Origin: Actinobacteria bacterium BACL4 MAG-120820-bin23
Lineage (GTDB): Bacteria > Actinomycetota > Actinomycetes > Nanopelagicales > Nanopelagicaceae
Assembly: GCA_001437855.1 (NCBI GenBank)
Contig: LIBD01000028.1
Location: 1-9,069 of the forward strand
Length of the DNA stretch: 9,069 bases
Direction: 5' to 3'
Shown here: one piece after another, positions 1-6,067 of the stretch
Numbering within the stretch: position 1 is the first letter of the stretch
How the letters are laid out: each line of letters opens with the position of its first letter
Program-made: the position numbers and the translations under genes
Notes under the pieces: generated by a model
Told to the model about the DNA's origin: nothing
Databases searched by the model: none
What the model saw: the letters and a program-made list of their open reading frames with translations, nothing else

Positions 1-377
1 TTACGCAACAACCATTGGGTGGAAAAGCACAATTTGGTGGACAGCGATTTGGTGAGATGGAAGTTTGGGCACTAGAAGCTTATGGAGCTGCCTACACATT
101 ACAAGAGTTACTTACCATTAAATCTGACGATGTCTTAGGCCGAGTAAAGGTTTATGAGGCAATTGTTAAGGGTGAAAATATTCCAGAACCAGGAATTCCT
201 GAGTCATTTAAGGTTTTGGTAAAAGAAATGCAATCACTTTGTTTAAATGTTGAAGTACTTTCTTCAGAGGGAGTTGCAATTGAAATGCGCGACACCGATG
301 AAGAGGTCTTTAGAACCGCTGAAGAGTTAGGTATCAACTTATCCCGAGTTGAACCAAGTTCTGTAGAAGAAGTGTGA
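1..377 (+). CDS. rpoB: RNA polymerase beta subunit, 3' end (partial)
   Basis: This is the C-terminal part of RpoB, the beta subunit of DNA-dependent RNA polymerase, which forms one side of the active-site cleft and the RNA/DNA-hybrid channel. The reading frame is open from the left edge (complete codons from base 3) to TGA at 375-377, giving 124 visible residues. The first are TQQPLGGKAQFGGQRFGEME, the near-invariant segment close to the beta C-terminus that contacts beta' and the clamp. It continues through EVWALEAYGAAYTLQELLT and ends in an acidic tail like that of actinobacterial RpoB (INLSRVEPSSVEEV). The rifampicin-binding region lies outside the window. Only 13 bp separate the stop from rpoC, so the two are co-transcribed. 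The first ATG in the window (base 15) is internal to the gene and is not a start. Confidence 0.98.
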   Translation, partial: TQQPLGGKAQFGGQRFGEMEVWALEAYGAAYTLQELLTIKSDDVLGRVKVYEAIVKGENIPEPGIPESFKVLVKEMQSLCLNVEVLSSEGVAIEMRDTDEEVFRTAEELGINLSRVEPSSVEEV

Positions 378-390
378 GGAGAGGATAACT

Positions 391-3300
391 ATGTTAGATG
401 TTAACTTTTTTGATGAGTTAAGAATCGGTCTTGCCTCTACTGACAATATTCGTGAGTGGTCATTTGGTGAGGTTAAAAAGCCAGAGACTATTAACTACCG
501 AACACTTAAGCCAGAAAAAGATGGTCTATTTGATGAAAAAATCTTTGGTCCAACTCGTGACTGGGAATGCTATTGCGGAAAGTATAAGCGCGTTCGATTT
601 AAAGGAATTATCTGCGAGAGGTGCGGAGTTGAAGTAACTCGAGCAAAAGTTCGTCGTGAGCGAATGGGACATATTGAGCTAGCAGCGCCAGTAACTCATA
701 TCTGGTACTTCAAAGGTGTGCCAAGTCGTCTTGGTTACTTACTTGATCTTGCGCCAAAGGATTTAGAGAAGGTTATTTACTTTGCGGCATACATGATCAC
801 AGAGGTTGATACTGAAGCTCGCGCTGAGGATATGCCGACATTAGAGAAGAAGTATTTAGCAGATTACAAAAAGATTGAGACTCGTCGCGATCTTGAATTA
901 GATGCTCGTACTAAAAAGATGGAAGCTGATTTAGCAGAACTTGAAGATGAGGGTGCAAAGGCTGATGCCCGTCGTAAGGTGCGTGAAGCTGGTGAACGTG
1001 AGTTAAAGACACTTCGTGATCGCTCCCAACGAGAGTTAGATCGACTAGAGGCAGTCTGGACTCGATTTAAAAATCTTAAAGTTCAAGATCTTGAAGGTGA
1101 TGAATCACTTTATCGCGAACTTCGTGATCGCTTTGGTGTTTACTTTAAAGGTTCAATGGGAGCAGAGGCGATTCAGTCTCGTCTGCAAACCTTTGATCTA
1201 CAAACTGAGTTTGATAAGTTAACTGATCTTTCGCAAACTGGAAAGGGTCAGAAGAAGACTCGCGCCATTAAGCGATTAAAGGTTGTTAACTCATTCTTAA
1301 GTACTCGCAACAAGCCAGCATCTATGGTGCTTGATTGTGTGCCAGTTATTCCACCAGATCTTCGTCCAATGGTTCAGTTAGATGGTGGTCGATTTGCAAC
1401 TAGCGATCTAAATGATTTATATCGCCGAGTTATTAACCGAAATAATCGTCTTAAGCGCTTAGCTGATCTTGGTGCACCTGAGATTATCGTTAACAACGAA
1501 AAGCGTATGTTGCAAGAAGCGGTTGACTCATTATTTGATAACGGCCGACGTGGCCGACCAGTAACTGGTCCTGGAAATCGCCCACTTAAATCTTTATCTG
1601 ACATGCTTAAAGGTAAGCAAGGACGTTTCCGTCAAAACTTACTTGGTAAGCGCGTTGATTACTCAGGTCGTTCAGTAATTGTTGTGGGACCACAACTTAA
1701 ATTGCATCAGTGCGGTCTGCCAAAACAAATGGCACTTGAATTATTCAAGCCATTTGTGATGAAGCGATTGGTTGATTTAAATCATGCACAAAATATAAAG
1801 TCAGCAAAGCGAATGGTTGAGCGTGCTCGGCCAGTAGTTTGGGATGTATTAGAAGAGGTAATTGCTGAGCATCCGGTATTACTAAACCGTGCACCAACAC
1901 TGCACCGTCTTGGCATTCAAGCATTTGAACCACAATTAGTTGAAGGTAAGGCTATTCAAATTCACCCATTAGTTTGCACTGCATTTAACGCAGACTTTGA
2001 TGGTGATCAGATGGCAGTTCACCTTCCATTATCAGCTGAAGCACAAGCAGAGGCTCGAGTATTAATGCTTTCTAGCAATAATATTTTGTCTCCAGCTTCA
2101 GGTCGACCAATTACATCTCCTACCCAGGACATGGTGCTTGGCCTTTACTTCCTAACCTCACTTCGTGAGAAGCAATTAGGAGAGGGCAGAGCATTCTCAT
2201 CAATTGCTGAAGGCGTAATGGCATTTGATCAAGGTTCACTTTCACTACAAGCAAAAATTAAATTGCGAATTGATAAGAGTGGTGTGGCCGAGACTCGCGA
2301 AACCACATTAGGTCGAGCATTATTTAATGAAGTGCTACCAGCTGATTTCCCATTTGTTGATTACGATGTAACTAAGAAATTACTTGGTTTGATCGTAGAT
2401 AACTTAGCTGAAGGTTATGCAAAGGTAACTGTGGCTCAAACTCTAGATGCACTTAAATCACTTGGCTTCTACTGGGCAACACGCGCTGGTGTAACAATCT
2501 CAATTAATGATGTTGTAACTCCAGGACGTAAGCGCGAGATCCTAGAAGGTTATGAAACTAAGGCCGATAAGGTTCAATCACAGTATGAAAAGGGATTGAT
2601 TACTGATGATGAGCGTCGTCAAGAGTTAATTGAGATTTGGACACTTGCAACTAATGAGGTTGCAAAGGAGATGGAAGATAACTTCCCTCGTACAAATCCA
2701 GTTTGGATGATGGTTTACTCAGGTGCGCGTGGAAATATGATGCAGATCCGCCAAATCGCAGGTATGCGCGGACTTGTAGCTAACCCAAAGGGTGAAATTA
2801 TTCCGCGTCCGATTAAATCTAACTTCCGGGAAGGTCTTTCAGTTCTTGAATACTTCATCTCTACCCACGGTGCTCGTAAAGGTTTGGCCGATACCGCACT
2901 TCGTACTGCAGACTCAGGTTACCTAACCCGTCGTCTGTGCGATGTGGCACAAGATGTAATTATTCGTGAAGAAGATTGTGGAACCGATCGTGGTCTAACA
3001 CTTCGAATTGCAGCTAAAGATTCAACCGGCACATTAGTTCGAGATGATCATGTTGAGACCTCATTATTTGGTCGTAACTTAGCCGAAGACATAAGCGCTG
3101 CCGGCAAAGTTATTTTGGCCGCTGGTACAGATCTAGGTGATCGCAATATCGATACCCTGGTTGCTGCCGGTGTTGAAGAGGTAAAGGTTCGCTCAGTATT
3201 AACTTGCGATAGCAAGGTTGGTCAGTGCGCAATGTGTTACGGCCGATCAATGGCTGCTGGAAAGTTAGTTGATGTCGGCGAAGCAGTAGGAATTATTGCC

Positions 3301-4215
3301 GCGCAATCAATTGGTGAGCCAGGAACTCAGTTAACCATGCGTACCTTCCACACTGGTGGTGCTCAATTACTTGGTGAAACTCAAATTACTCATGGTCTCC
3401 CTCGTGTGCAAGAGCTTTTCGAAGCTAGAACCCCAAAGGGTGTAGCACCAATTGCTGAAACTGCTGGAACTGTTTCATTCCTAGAGGATGCAAAGGGTAA
3501 GAAGATTGTTGTTACCCCAGATGATGGTGGAGAGGCAGTTGCTTATCCAATTACCCGTCGTCAAAAACTTCTAGTTGAAGAGGGTACACGAGTTATTGTG
3601 GGTCAACAATTAGTTGTTGGCGCAATTGATCCTAAGCAAGTACTTCGTATTTTAGGACCACGCCAAACTCAAATTCACTTAGTAAGTGAAATTCAAGAGG
3701 TTTATCGTATGCAGGGTGTTTCGATCCACGATAAGCACATTGAAATTATTGTTCGCCAAATGTTAAAGCGCATTACTGTGCTAGAACCAGGCGATACCGA
3801 TCTACTTCCAGGAGAGTTAGTTGAGCGCGGTCGCTTTGAAGAAGAGAACCGTCGCGTAGTTTCAACTGGTGGTAAAGCAGCTTCAGGTCGGCCAGAGCTT
3901 ATGGGAATTACCAAAGCATCTTTGGCAACTGAATCCTGGTTATCTGCCGCCTCATTCCAAGAGACAACACGCGTCCTAACCGATGCCGCGTTATCTGAAA
4001 AGAGTGATCCACTACTTGGACTTAAGGAAAACGTAATCATTGGTAAGTTGATTCCAGCTGGTACTGGTCTTGCTCGATACCGAAATGTTCGAGTTGAGCC
4101 AACTGAGGAAGCAAAGGCTGCAGTTTATGCCGCTTACGATGAGTATGAATTCACACCATTTGAATCACAAGGATCAGGTGAAGCGGTTCGTTTGGATGAG
4201 TTCGAGGTTAGATAA
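391..4215 (+). CDS. rpoC: RNA polymerase beta' subunit
   Basis: Complete 1274-residue beta' subunit, which carries the catalytic magnesium site of RNA polymerase. Seen in the sequence: N-terminal zinc ribbon with Cys60, 62, 75 and 78; catalytic loop NADFDGDQM at 533-541 with Asp535/537/539; second zinc site with Cys863, 939, 946 and 949; bridge-helix region GARKGLADTALRTADSGYL near 827-845; and trigger loop QLTMRTFHTGG near 980-990. A charged, helix-forming stretch at about 140-235, rich in Glu, Lys and Arg, matches the lineage-specific insertion known from actinobacterial (e.g. mycobacterial) beta'. The large insertion that gammaproteobacterial beta' carries in its trigger loop is absent. 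Length is close to, slightly below, that of mycobacterial RpoC. ATG 391 is supported by the purine-rich GAGGAGAGGA just upstream and by the conserved opening MLDVNFFDELRIGLAS. A hairpin terminator follows the TAA stop. No defect seen. Confidence 0.99.
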   Translation: MLDVNFFDELRIGLASTDNIREWSFGEVKKPETINYRTLKPEKDGLFDEKIFGPTRDWECYCGKYKRVRFKGIICERCGVEVTRAKVRRERMGHIELAAPVTHIWYFKGVPSRLGYLLDLAPKDLEKVIYFAAYMITEVDTEARAEDMPTLEKKYLADYKKIETRRDLELDARTKKMEADLAELEDEGAKADARRKVREAGERELKTLRDRSQRELDRLEAVWTRFKNLKVQDLEGDESLYRELRDRFGVYFKGSMGAEAIQSRLQTFDLQTEFDKLTDLSQTGKGQKKTRAIKRLKVVNSFLSTRNKPASMVLDCVPVIPPDLRPMVQLDGGRFATSDLNDLYRRVINRNNRLKRLADLGAPEIIVNNEKRMLQEAVDSLFDNGRRGRPVTGPGNRPLKSLSDMLKGKQGRFRQNLLGKRVDYSGRSVIVVGPQLKLHQCGLPKQMALELFKPFVMKRLVDLNHAQNIKSAKRMVERARPVVWDVLEEVIAEHPVLLNRAPTLHRLGIQAFEPQLVEGKAIQIHPLVCTAFNADFDGDQMAVHLPLSAEAQAEARVLMLSSNNILSPASGRPITSPTQDMVLGLYFLTSLREKQLGEGRAFSSIAEGVMAFDQGSLSLQAKIKLRIDKSGVAETRETTLGRALFNEVLPADFPFVDYDVTKKLLGLIVDNLAEGYAKVTVAQTLDALKSLGFYWATRAGVTISINDVVTPGRKREILEGYETKADKVQSQYEKGLITDDERRQELIEIWTLATNEVAKEMEDNFPRTNPVWMMVYSGARGNMMQIRQIAGMRGLVANPKGEIIPRPIKSNFREGLSVLEYFISTHGARKGLADTALRTADSGYLTRRLCDVAQDVIIREEDCGTDRGLTLRIAAKDSTGTLVRDDHVETSLFGRNLAEDISAAGKVILAAGTDLGDRNIDTLVAAGVEEVKVRSVLTCDSKVGQCAMCYGRSMAAGKLVDVGEAVGIIAAQSIGEPGTQLTMRTFHTGGAQLLGETQITHGLPRVQELFEARTPKGVAPIAETAGTVSFLEDAKGKKIVVTPDDGGEAVAYPITRRQKLLVEEGTRVIVGQQLVVGAIDPKQVLRILGPRQTQIHLVSEIQEVYRMQGVSIHDKHIEIIVRQMLKRITVLEPGDTDLLPGELVERGRFEEENRRVVSTGGKAASGRPELMGITKASLATESWLSAASFQETTRVLTDAALSEKSDPLLGLKENVIIGKLIPAGTGLARYRNVRVEPTEEAKAAVYAAYDEYEFTPFESQGSGEAVRLDEFEVR

Positions 4216-4228
4216 TTACTTAAAAGTT

Positions 4229-4261
4229 AAAAGCCGGTGCTAAAAAAGCACCGGCTTTTTT
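4229..4261. terminator. Bidirectional rho-independent terminator between rpoC and the PAQR gene
   Basis: Perfect inverted repeat GCCGGTGCT (4233-4241) / AGCACCGGC (4247-4255) with a five-A loop. It is flanked by AAAA at 4229-4232 on the left and TTTTTT at 4256-4261 on the right, so an RNA from either strand ends in a GC-rich stem followed by a U-run. It starts 13 bp after the rpoC stop on the + strand. It lies 1 bp beyond the stop of the convergent membrane-protein gene on the - strand, so it can terminate both. The flanking A and T runs lengthen the stem to 13 bp. Confidence 0.93.
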
Positions 4262-4262
4262 A

Positions 4263-4898
4263 TTAACCTTTTAAAAATACCGTTAATGCTCCCGCTATGA
4301 AGTGGCAGATAAAGCCAGCTGCGGTTAATACATGAAACAACTCATGAAAGCCAAACCAGTTGATTGAAAAATTTGGCTTCTTTATTGCATAAATTATGCC
4401 GCCAACTGAGTAACAGATTCCACCAGCTAGCACTAGGACAAAGATTGCCACGCCACCCTGATCTAAAAATTCAGGTAGATAAATAACTGCTGCCCAACCA
4501 AGTGCGATATAACCGCCAACATATAACCATCTCGGAGCTGAAAGCCAAAAAATTCTAAGTAGTGAACTAAGTAGTGCTCCACCCCAAGCCAGAATTAATA
4601 GCAATCTTGCTTGTCCTGGTTCTAATAAATAAATTGCAAATGGGGTGTAGGTACCAGCAATTAATATTGCAATATTAGAGTGATCAATCCTGCGCCAGAT
4701 CGCTTTATTCTTATCAGTCCACGCCACCCGGTGATAAAGAGCGCTGCAGGTAAATAAGGTAACTGCAGTTAGGGTAAAAATTCCTAAGGTAATTCGACCC
4801 CGAAGCTCATCGGCCAGCGTGATCAGAATTAAGCCAGCCACCAGGCTGATTGGTGACATAACCAGGTGCACAATTCCTCGAAGTTTTGGCTTTTCCAT
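4263..4898 (-). CDS. trhA: PAQR / hemolysin III family integral membrane protein (TrhA-like)
   Basis: A 211-residue membrane protein with seven predicted helices at about 8-29, 36-57, 74-94, 97-118, 123-140, 147-171 and 182-208. Family motifs are clear: SALYH (Ser52, His56), RIDHSNIAILIAGTYTP (Asp72) and GFHELFH (His185, His189), then His199. By analogy with adiponectin receptors, Ser52/His56/Asp72/His185/His189 would form the buried zinc-dependent hydrolase-like site of the PAQR/CREST superfamily. Bacterial members are named hemolysin III, but evidence for some points to membrane-lipid or fluidity homeostasis rather than haemolysis, so function here is inferred. Length is usual for the family. 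The start is fixed: TAA lies two codons upstream in frame (TAA-TGG-ATG). No Shine-Dalgarno is visible and TATGGT sits at -12 to -7, suggesting leaderless expression. It is monocistronic, convergent with rpoC and divergent from rpsL. Confidence 0.92.
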   Translation of the reverse strand: MEKPKLRGIVHLVMSPISLVAGLILITLADELRGRITLGIFTLTAVTLFTCSALYHRVAWTDKNKAIWRRIDHSNIAILIAGTYTPFAIYLLEPGQARLLLILAWGGALLSSLLRIFWLSAPRWLYVGGYIALGWAAVIYLPEFLDQGGVAIFVLVLAGGICYSVGGIIYAIKKPNFSINWFGFHELFHVLTAAGFICHFIAGALTVFLKG

Positions 4899-4904
4899 CC
4901 ATTA

Positions 4905-4910
4905 ACCATA
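4905..4910 (-). promoter_or_regulatory. Putative -10 element for leaderless expression of the PAQR gene
   Basis: Read on the - strand, TATGGT occupies positions -12 to -7 relative to the A of the ATG at 4898. This matches the TANNNT form of actinobacterial -10 boxes and the exact spacing expected if transcription starts at the initiation codon. The absence of any Shine-Dalgarno-like purine run before the start agrees with this. No convincing -35 hexamer was found at a 17-18 bp spacing, so the call rests on the -10 box and spacing only. Confidence 0.45.
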
Positions 4911-4982
4911 AGCGCCAATCGACCCAAAGCTTCGGCGTGTCGTAAAGGGGAGATTAGGGATCATAGGAGTAAAAGCACCGTT

Positions 4983-5012
4983 TTGACCCACCCCATATCA
5001 CTGGGCTACCCT
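4983..5012 (+). promoter_or_regulatory. Probable vegetative-sigma promoter of the rpsL-rpsG-fusA-tuf operon
   Basis: TTGACC (4983-4988) and TACCCT (5007-5012) are separated by 18 bp. This agrees with the primary-sigma pattern of actinobacteria (TTGAC near -35, TANNNT at -10), typical of strong ribosomal promoters. The expected start is a purine about six or seven bases downstream, G5017 or A5018. That would give a leader of about 179 nt before rpsL. It is the only good match in the intergenic region, and there is no promoter-like pair in the short gaps inside the operon. Confidence 0.7.
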
Positions 5013-5022
5013 TGCCGACCTT

Positions 5023-5041
5023 GCTCTTTTAATTTAAGAGC
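5023..5041 (+). repeat. Leader hairpin 1
   Basis: GCTCTT (5023-5028) and AAGAGC (5036-5041) form a 6-bp stem with a 7-base A/T loop. It begins only a few bases after the expected transcription start, where it could protect or structure the 5' end of the mRNA. No U-run follows. Confidence 0.5.
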
Positions 5042-5047
5042 CGCACC

Positions 5048-5070
5048 AGCATGCAATTTATTTGCATGTT
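5048..5070 (+). repeat. Leader hairpin 2, with an alternative partner downstream
   Basis: AGCATGCAA (5048-5056) pairs with TTGCATGTT (5062-5070) across a TTTAT loop, giving nine pairs including one G-U. The core TTGCA at 5062-5066 can instead pair with TGCAA at 5074-5078, which would break this stem. Whether both folds occur is not shown by the sequence alone. Confidence 0.55.
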
Positions 5071-5093
5071 ATCTGCAAGGAACGGGCAACACA

Positions 5094-5112
5094 CCCGACC
5101 TCGTGGGTCGGG
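5094..5112 (+). repeat. Leader hairpin 3 (GC-rich)
   Basis: CCCGACC (5094-5100) pairs perfectly with GGTCGGG (5106-5112) across a 5-base loop, the most stable stem in the leader. The bases that follow are AAGCGGAG rather than a T-run, so it is not a typical intrinsic terminator on either strand. CCCG at 5094-5097 also has a weaker upstream partner, CGGG at 5083-5086. Confidence 0.6.
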
Positions 5113-5142
5113 AAGCGGAGCGTAAATTTAAAAGTTTAAGGG

Positions 5143-5168
5143 TAAATAATTTTAAAAAAAATTATTTA
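5143..5168 (+). repeat. A/T-only perfect inverted repeat before the rpsL ribosome binding site
   Basis: TAAATAATTTT (5143-5153) and AAAATTATTTA (5158-5168) are exact reverse complements, 11 bp each, around an AAAA loop. The repeat contains no G or C and ends 14 bp before the Shine-Dalgarno core at 5183-5187. It lies in a strongly A/T-rich stretch from about 5123 to 5182. It could be a weak RNA hairpin, a protein-binding palindrome, or simply an unstructured A/U-rich ribosome standby region. Confidence 0.55.
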
Positions 5169-5182
5169 AAAATTCTAGAAAT

Positions 5183-5187
5183 AGGAG
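5183..5187 (+). promoter_or_regulatory. rpsL ribosome binding site deciding a GTG start
   Basis: AGGAG lies nine bases before GTG 5197. No ATG occurs at a usable position and the protein begins with the S12 signature PTIQQLVRK right after the GTG, so this site fixes the non-ATG start. Confidence 0.85.
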
Positions 5188-5196
5188 AAAAGTTAA

Positions 5197-5571
5197 GTGC
5201 CAACAATCCAGCAGCTGGTCCGTAAGGGCCGCTCCGAGAAGACAGACAAGACGAGCACACCTGCATTAAAGGGTAGTCCGCAACGTCGTGGTGTTTGCAC
5301 TCGTGTTTACACAACAACTCCTAAGAAACCAAACTCTGCCCTTCGTAAAGTTGCACGTGTTCGCCTAACCAGTGGAATGGAAGTAACTGCATATATTCCT
5401 GGCGAAGGACATAACTTACAAGAGCACTCAATTGTTTTAGTTCGCGGTGGTCGTGTTAAAGATCTACCTGGCGTTCGTTACAAAATTGTTCGCGGCTCCC
5501 TTGATACTCAAGGTGTTAAAGATCGTAAGCAATCACGTTCTCGCTATGGTGCTAAGAAGGAGAAGAAGTAA
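5197..5571 (+). CDS. rpsL: 30S ribosomal protein S12
   Basis: S12 sits at the decoding centre of the small subunit and helps monitor codon-anticodon pairing. The 124-residue product has the usual length. It opens PTIQQLVRKGRSEKTDKTS and contains the conserved loops TTTPKKPNSALRKVARVRL (near 39-57) and RGGRVKDLPGVRYK (near 83-96). Lys43 and Lys88, the classic streptomycin-resistance positions, are both wild-type, as is Pro91, so this allele predicts sensitivity at this locus. Asp89 is the residue that is beta-methylthiolated in some bacteria. The lysine-rich C-terminus is typical. It is the first gene of the str operon, behind a long leader, and its TAA shares one base with the rpsG start. Confidence 0.99.
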   Translation: MPTIQQLVRKGRSEKTDKTSTPALKGSPQRRGVCTRVYTTTPKKPNSALRKVARVRLTSGMEVTAYIPGEGHNLQEHSIVLVRGGRVKDLPGVRYKIVRGSLDTQGVKDRKQSRSRYGAKKEKK

Positions 5572-6041
5572 TGCCACGTAAAGGCCCAGTTGCAAAAGAG
5601 CCAGTTGTTGCCGATCCGGTATACAGCTCACCTGTTGTTACCTCACTAATTAATAAAATTTTAATGCATGGCAAGCGAAGCACTGCTGAAGCAATTGTTT
5701 ATGGTGCACTTGAGAATTGCCGAGAGAAAACCAGTACGGATCCAGTTATTACCTTAAAGCGAGCATTAGATAACGTAAAGCCAACAGTTGAAGTTAGATC
5801 TCGCCGTGTTGGTGGCGCTACCTACCAAGTACCAGTTGAAGTTAAGCCAGCTAGAGCATTAGCTCTTGGCCTTCGTTGGATTGTAGATAATTCCAGAGAG
5901 CGCCGTGAGAAATCAATGGCTGAGCGGTTAGGCAATGAATTAATTGATGCCAGCAACGGACTAGGGGCCGCAGTTAAAAAGCGTGAAGATACACACAAGA
6001 TGGCTGAAGCAAACAAGGCGTTTGCTCACTATCGCTGGTAA
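5571..6041 (+). CDS. rpsG: 30S ribosomal protein S7
   Basis: S7 nucleates assembly of the 30S head by binding the 3' major domain of 16S rRNA and lies near the E and P sites. The 156 residues match the standard bacterial length. Conserved stretches are MPRKG, NKILMHGKRSTAE, DPVITLKRALDN, RSRRVGGATYQVPVEV and the terminal KREDTHKMAEANKAFAHYRW. ATG 5571 overlaps the rpsL stop in TAATG. AAGGAG inside the end of rpsL (5557-5562), eight bases upstream, serves as ribosome binding site, so reinitiation or coupled translation is likely. The E. coli S7 autoregulatory target lies in an rpsL-rpsG spacer; with no spacer here, that mechanism cannot work in the same form. Confidence 0.99.
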   Translation: MPRKGPVAKEPVVADPVYSSPVVTSLINKILMHGKRSTAEAIVYGALENCREKTSTDPVITLKRALDNVKPTVEVRSRRVGGATYQVPVEVKPARALALGLRWIVDNSRERREKSMAERLGNELIDASNGLGAAVKKREDTHKMAEANKAFAHYRW

Positions 6042-6067
6042 TTAAGAGATAACGGGAGAAGAGAAAA

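Larger units (their letters stand above)
4899..5196. other. Divergent intergenic region between the PAQR gene and rpsL
   Basis: This 298-bp gap holds no convincing protein gene. From left to right it contains: the minus-strand -10 box (4905-4910); about 70 bp with no recognised signal (4911-4982), partly purine-rich around 4945-4970; the str-operon promoter (4983-5012); and the transcribed leader (from about 5018), with GC-rich then almost pure A/T inverted repeats before the rpsL ribosome binding site. An open frame on the + strand spans the region but enters the PAQR gene antisense and has no family resemblance, so it is not called. Confidence 0.8.
5018..5196 (+). promoter_or_regulatory. 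Long structured 5' leader of the str operon
   Basis: If transcription starts near 5018, the operon carries an untranslated leader of about 179 nt. It contains at least four inverted repeats: 5023-5041, 5048-5070, 5094-5112 and 5143-5168. In addition, TTGCA at 5062-5066 can pair either back with TGCAA at 5052-5056 or forward with TGCAA at 5074-5078, so two exclusive folds are possible. None of the stems is followed by a U-run, so no intrinsic attenuator is visible. Ribosomal-protein leaders often mediate autoregulation, but I cannot match this one to a named leader family. Its regulatory role is inference only. Confidence 0.45.

Noticed and set aside
3702..4040. 112-codon frame on the - strand inside rpoC
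   Set aside because: It is antisense to the conserved rpoC C-terminal region, and its Ser/Arg-rich composition is what reverse-complemented coding sequence gives.
5094..5112. GC-rich leader hairpin considered as an intrinsic terminator or attenuator
   Set aside because: The stem is strong but no U-run follows on either strand, so it was kept only as a leader structure.
5123..5182. A/T-rich stretch considered as a second rpsL promoter
   Set aside because: Several TANNNT matches occur by chance in such sequence, but no partner -35 hexamer with suitable spacing stands out.
4866..5225. Open frame of 119 codons on the + strand across the intergenic region
   Set aside because: It starts antisense inside the PAQR gene, runs through the rpsL promoter and leader, and overlaps the rpsL start out of frame. 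It has low-complexity composition, no ribosome binding site and no recognisable family.
5197..5571. Streptomycin-resistance allele of rpsL
   Set aside because: Lys43, Lys88 and Pro91 are all wild-type.
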